This document shows, one piece after another, positions 6,264 to 9,393 of a stretch of DNA of 9,393 nt (the first letter of the stretch is position 1; each line of letters opens with the position of its first letter). The notes under the pieces were generated by a model that worked only from the letters and a program-made list of their open reading frames with translations, did not search any database and was not told the origin of the DNA. The stretch covers positions 1 through 9,393 of the forward strand of contig JBCCRH010000234.1 in assembly GCA_039208045.1 (NCBI GenBank), read 5' to 3'. A program made the translations under genes and the position numbers. This DNA is from JBCCRH01 sp039208045. GTDB taxonomy: Bacteria > Bacteroidota > Bacteroidia > Chitinophagales > Saprospiraceae.

Positions 6264-7052
6264 TTATTCCTTGTCCGTTTGTTGTTGCTGTAGCAAATGT
6301 TTTAGTTCTTCCAATTGCTGCTGCATATTGTTAATTTTATCTTCAATGGCATCGGTATTATCCATCGTCATCTCATCTACAAACACTGCATTAGCTAAAG
6401 ACATTCCAAAAATCCCTCCAATAAGTACCACTAAAGCAAAATAAAGCCGCGTCACGCCGATCAATACTGGATGATCCCCCTCTTGAGTGATCGCCTGTGG
6501 AATTTCATTCCACCCTTCCACTGTAAATAACTGAAAAATGGAATAAGCCGCTACCAGTGGATCACCGAAATACTCCGGAGCACGCGCTCCATAAAAGTGG
6601 CAAGTAAAAATAGCCAGTAAAAAATTGAGGAAAAATAAAGCCAATAGGACAAACAAGGAAGCCTTTAAAGCACGCCCCAGACCTGCAATGATTTTCTGAA
6701 GGTGCGGCACAAAACTAATAAAGCGAACCAGACGTACCAAGCGAAATAAGCGCAGCAGCAAGAGCAAGGAGGTATCCGGAATGGGAAAAAAGTGCATCAG
6801 CAAAGTAGGCAAGCTCGCAATAACCACAAAGAAGTCAAAACGATTCCAAGGGTCTGCAAAATAGCCTTTAGGCTTTAAGTCCTGAATTTTTACAATAGCC
6901 TCTACGATAAATAGTAGGATGAAGAACTGATCGAGTAGCTCCAGCCAAATAACTCCTTCAAAATGAGGGAAATACATGAGTGTGATCACGAGTGCATTCA
7001 GCAATATCGCAATCATCATATTGTTCCCCGATGTAAAGAAATTTTTAAACAT
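6264..7052 (-). CDS. Single-domain voltage-gated cation channel (NaChBac/BacNav superfamily) with Cav-like filter
   Basis: The protein is an inner-membrane channel subunit expected to form homotetramers. The 262 residues hold six helices: S1 (about 11-28), S2 (34-57, with Glu51), S3 (70-90, with Asp73 in WNRFDFF), S4 with gating arginines 101, 104, 107 and 110 at three-residue spacing, S5 (128-155) and S6 (198-226). The pore loop carries TVEGWNE at 177-183; NaChBac and NavAb have TLESW there. The cytoplasmic tail (about 234-260) is a Gln/Glu/Leu coiled coil, as in NaChBac, where it assembles the tetramer. Gly180 and Glu183 suggest calcium permeation or mixed selectivity, which is inference. 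The ATG overlaps the stop of the upstream acyltransferase by 8 nt (ATGTTTAA), suggesting translational coupling. Length is near that of NaChBac. Confidence 0.92.
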   Translation of the reverse strand: MFKNFFTSGNNMMIAILLNALVITLMYFPHFEGVIWLELLDQFFILLFIVEAIVKIQDLKPKGYFADPWNRFDFFVVIASLPTLLMHFFPIPDTSLLLLLRLFRLVRLVRFISFVPHLQKIIAGLGRALKASLFVLLALFFLNFLLAIFTCHFYGARAPEYFGDPLVAAYSIFQLFTVEGWNEIPQAITQEGDHPVLIGVTRLYFALVVLIGGIFGMSLANAVFVDEMTMDNTDAIEDKINNMQQQLEELKHLLQQQQTDKE

Positions 7053-8736
7053 ATTGCGGTGCCATTACGATTTTTGCAGCAAGGCCATAATTTTCCAAAC
7101 GGTTGTGGTAATAATACAAAACTTTAAAACTATCACTAATTATTTCCTTTTGTTTATTGTACCGCAGTGGCTTGCGAACATGGTAATTCCCCAAGTGCCT
7201 TAAGCCATCATGGATGATACCTTTAGGCTCCCAGGCCAGCTCCTTGGCGAGTTTTATTTTTCCAGCCAATTGCATATCGACCAAGACCGCCTTCAGCTGC
7301 GTCACCACGTCTATGAGCTCCCCTTGATCAAAAACAAAATCATCAGTAGGTAGACTTAATAAACCATACAGATCTAACTTAGGAAAATGCCGTTTTAGCA
7401 GCTCAAAAGCAGCAAAAGCTACTAAGTGGCTAGTCAGCACGATATTATCTTTAAAATAGCGATCTACAATTTGCTCCGACAGTAAGCGGGTATATTCTGC
7501 CTCCCGCTGAAAATCAGGTACAATCTCCCCTCCTTGCTTGAAATAGTCTGCTATGTTTAGTTGATTCCCGTATTGGTCATAGCTCTCTCCTTCCTCATCC
7601 ACATAATTACCTAACACGTCCATGGGTTGGCCTACAGATAGGATGATATCATTGGATTTTGAAAAAAGTTTCCAAGCAAACTTTAGGATTTTCCGCTTAC
7701 TGTAGAAATCATCTTTCGCCTTAATATATTTTTCTTTTCCAATGCGCTTTAAGTGTTGCTCAATAAGGTACTCCGCCTCCAACACAAAATGGTAGCTCAA
7801 TATCAATGGCACAACAAAGACCTTTTCACCTTGCCCTTTCTGTAATTTGTACCGCTGAGCCTCGACCACAGTTCCCAGAAGCCCCAGCTTGAGTTTTGTT
7901 TCTAACATACCTGAACGAGAGCGGGTTCCGCCAGGAAAAAACAGACTATTGGTACCGTGCTGTACACTCAAGTTAGACATGGCCTTAAGGGTCTCTAAGT
8001 AAATCGGATTTTTCTTACGGCGGTCTACTCGGTATGCCCCTAGCCTATTCATAAAATAAGCCGTATAGCCTGTATTGTATAAATTTAAGCCTGCTCCGTA
8101 GGAAAAGGAAGGCAAGCCGGCAAAGGTATCCAAAGCATACCCGATAAGGATAGAATCTAAGTTGCTAAAATGAGTAGGCACCACCACTACAGTTCCTTTC
8201 TTCATAAGTGCTCTAATCTTATCCACTTCTCCTTGTACCAGAAGGCGATCAACCAGCCGATATTTGCTACCCCAAATTTGATAAAAGTTACGTGCAGCAG
8301 CCGTATTTAGTAGGCGCGTAAAGAAAAGTGTTAGAAACCTTCTGGCAAATAGAAAAGTCTTAATCTTAAAGGTACCCACAATCTCCTCGGAATAGCGATG
8401 AATAATCCGTCCTAAGAGTTGTTTTTCAGTAGTTTGCTGCTCCTCTTTACTGCGATCACCCTGCCGGTCAAATAGTTGGCTCCTTATGCGCCGCCAAAAT
8501 TGCCGATCCTTCGGTGGATCCACTTTCCAAGGCTCTTCCTTCATCCGGATACGCTCCTTGTAAATCGTTTTGGCAATAATATCTTCTAACTGATTGGGGT
8601 AGAGTTGTTGCAGGCGCTCTAGCGTAAACTGATCAATTTCTTTGATAAAATCTTTACGGTTGGCATGTATCTTATAAATAGGCCAATCTTCAATTTCGGG
8701 AATTACGTGTGGATGAATACCTTGTTGTTCGCTCAT
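7045..8736 (-). CDS. PlsB-like glycerol-3-phosphate / lysophospholipid acyltransferase
   Basis: This is a membrane-associated enzyme that would transfer an acyl chain to glycerol-3-phosphate or a related acceptor at the start of phospholipid synthesis. In the 563 residues the acyltransferase block lies at about 180-320: motif I HFSNLDS with the catalytic His189 and Asp194, a motif II equivalent at GAYRVDRR (233-240), motif III FPGGTRSRSG (267-276), and a motif IV equivalent near VVPLILSYHF. The FPGGTRSR form, with Gly where many AGPATs have FPEGTRS, and the long N- and C-terminal extensions favour the GPAT/DHAPAT-like (PlsB) branch over PlsC. The exact acceptor is not settled. The N-terminal 120 residues are charged and helical and resemble nothing I can name. 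It starts 3 nt after engB and overlaps the channel gene by 8 nt. Confidence 0.85.
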   Translation of the reverse strand: MSEQQGIHPHVIPEIEDWPIYKIHANRKDFIKEIDQFTLERLQQLYPNQLEDIIAKTIYKERIRMKEEPWKVDPPKDRQFWRRIRSQLFDRQGDRSKEEQQTTEKQLLGRIIHRYSEEIVGTFKIKTFLFARRFLTLFFTRLLNTAAARNFYQIWGSKYRLVDRLLVQGEVDKIRALMKKGTVVVVPTHFSNLDSILIGYALDTFAGLPSFSYGAGLNLYNTGYTAYFMNRLGAYRVDRRKKNPIYLETLKAMSNLSVQHGTNSLFFPGGTRSRSGMLETKLKLGLLGTVVEAQRYKLQKGQGEKVFVVPLILSYHFVLEAEYLIEQHLKRIGKEKYIKAKDDFYSKRKILKFAWKLFSKSNDIILSVGQPMDVLGNYVDEEGESYDQYGNQLNIADYFKQGGEIVPDFQREAEYTRLLSEQIVDRYFKDNIVLTSHLVAFAAFELLKRHFPKLDLYGLLSLPTDDFVFDQGELIDVVTQLKAVLVDMQLAGKIKLAKELAWEPKGIIHDGLRHLGNYHVRKPLRYNKQKEIISDSFKVLYYYHNRLENYGLAAKIVMAPQYV

Positions 8737-8739
8737 AAA

Positions 8740-9348
8740 TTATAAATTTTCCATCACCTGATCATTCACTTCTGCAATCAATTGCAGCACTTCTTCGCGC
8801 CCCTTCTTCTTGGTGGCGGAAGTAATAAACTGCTGCGGCAAGCTTTCCCAATGCTCCAGTAGTGCTTGCTGTATGCGCTCCACATTCGCTTCTATCTGCT
8901 CAGGCTTCAATCGGTCGGTTTTGGTGTATACAATGACAAAGGGTAAACGGGCCTTACCCATCCAATTAATGAATTCTATATCAATCTGTTGGGGAGGGAT
9001 ATTTGCATCCAAAAGAATAAAAATACACTGCAAGTGGGGACTACGCTGCAAATAGTTATGGATCATTTGCTCCCAAGCTCTTCGCTTGGTCTTAGATATT
9101 TTAGCATAGCCATAGCCGGGTAAATCCACTAAATACCAAGCTCCGTTAATCACATAATAGTTGATGTGCTGTGTTTTACCCGGTTTGTTGGAAGTGCGCG
9201 CCAGGCCGCTCTGATTCGTAAGTAGATTGATCAGTGAGGATTTGCCAACATTCGATCGACCGATAAAGGCATATTCTGGTTTGCCATCTTTTGGGCACTG
9301 TGATAAGCGTGGAAAACTCCCCACATAATAAGCTGTTTTTACCTCCAT
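8740..9348 (-). CDS. engB: Ribosome biogenesis GTP-binding protein EngB (YihA/YsxC)
   Basis: EngB is an essential GTPase for late assembly of the 50S ribosomal subunit. The 202-residue protein shows the P-loop GRSNVGKSS (30-38), the TSNKPGKTQ switch I segment (52-60), DLPGYGYAK (75-83) as G3 plus the family-specific switch II, TKTD (142-145) as G4, and SATKKKG (177-183) as G5. The order and length match the family. The ATG at 9348 fits the expected short N-terminal arm. It is the first gene of the minus-strand operon visible here. Upstream, GATTTTTG (9373 down to 9366) is one mismatch from the -7 box TAnnTTTG, but the window ends before a -33 element could be judged. Confidence 0.96.
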   Translation of the reverse strand: MEVKTAYYVGSFPRLSQCPKDGKPEYAFIGRSNVGKSSLINLLTNQSGLARTSNKPGKTQHINYYVINGAWYLVDLPGYGYAKISKTKRRAWEQMIHNYLQRSPHLQCIFILLDANIPPQQIDIEFINWMGKARLPFVIVYTKTDRLKPEQIEANVERIQQALLEHWESLPQQFITSATKKKGREEVLQLIAEVNDQVMENL

Positions 9349-9393
9349 GTTCTCCGCATTTTATCCAAAAATCAGGCACACCTATGTGCTACA

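Noticed and set aside
7053..7203. Plus-strand open frame across the acyltransferase/channel junction
   Set aside because: Antisense shadow of two well-supported genes.
4078..9348. Novel defence or signalling island
   Set aside because: The exonuclease, channel and acyltransferase sit in a tight operon with essential engB, with no mobility genes, no toxin-like or sensor domains, and similar base composition throughout, so ordinary chromosomal content is the simpler reading.
9176..9379. Minus-strand open frame overlapping the engB start in another frame
   Set aside because: No resemblance to a family, and it overlaps the EngB P-loop coding sequence.

Overview
The window looks like a chromosomal housekeeping segment from a member of the Bacteroidota, possibly the Saprospiria/Lewinella side of the phylum (that finer placement is a guess). 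The reasons are a PorT outer-membrane protein of the type IX secretion system next to the menaquinone methyltransferase gene ubiE, a promoter box of the Bacteroidota TAnnTTTG type in front of ychF, starts without a recognisable Shine-Dalgarno sequence, and Bacteroidota-like versions of YchF, EngB, RluE and AcpH. I see no tRNA, rRNA, CRISPR array, transposase or phage gene.

Layout. (1) 1-401 is AT-rich and has no convincing gene. It runs into a 5'-truncated ubiE (homology 402-929) that has lost its SAM-binding glycine motif. (2) porT (875-1618, +) overlaps the end of ubiE. (3) 1619-1728 is a short gene-free spacer made of a five-unit tandem octamer followed by a long inverted repeat, between the converging porT and acpH. 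(4) acpH (1729-2310, -) diverges from ychF-rluE (2379-4067, +) across 68 bp containing a good -7 box. (5) rluE converges on a compact five-gene minus-strand operon that reads engB -> acyltransferase -> voltage-gated channel -> DEDDh exonuclease -> sulfatase (9348 down to 4078). Its junctions are +3, -8, +11 and +12 nt, so the five genes are probably cotranscribed.

How the genes fit together. Three products act on ribosomes or rRNA (YchF, RluE, EngB). AcpH and the acyltransferase concern acyl carrier protein and phospholipid synthesis. UbiE would finish menaquinone, PorT serves type IX secretion, and the sulfatase is a probable periplasmic, membrane-anchored hydrolase. The minus-strand operon is functionally mixed, with essential GTPase engB leading it.

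Most interesting points: the single-domain six-helix voltage-gated channel has the filter sequence TVEGWNE, with a glycine and an extra acidic residue at positions where calcium-selective relatives differ from NaChBac-type sodium channels. The 5' half of ubiE is missing or badly decayed. A period-8 G-rich repeat with G-quadruplex potential sits immediately after porT. I did not find a previously undescribed multi-gene defence or mobile system here.
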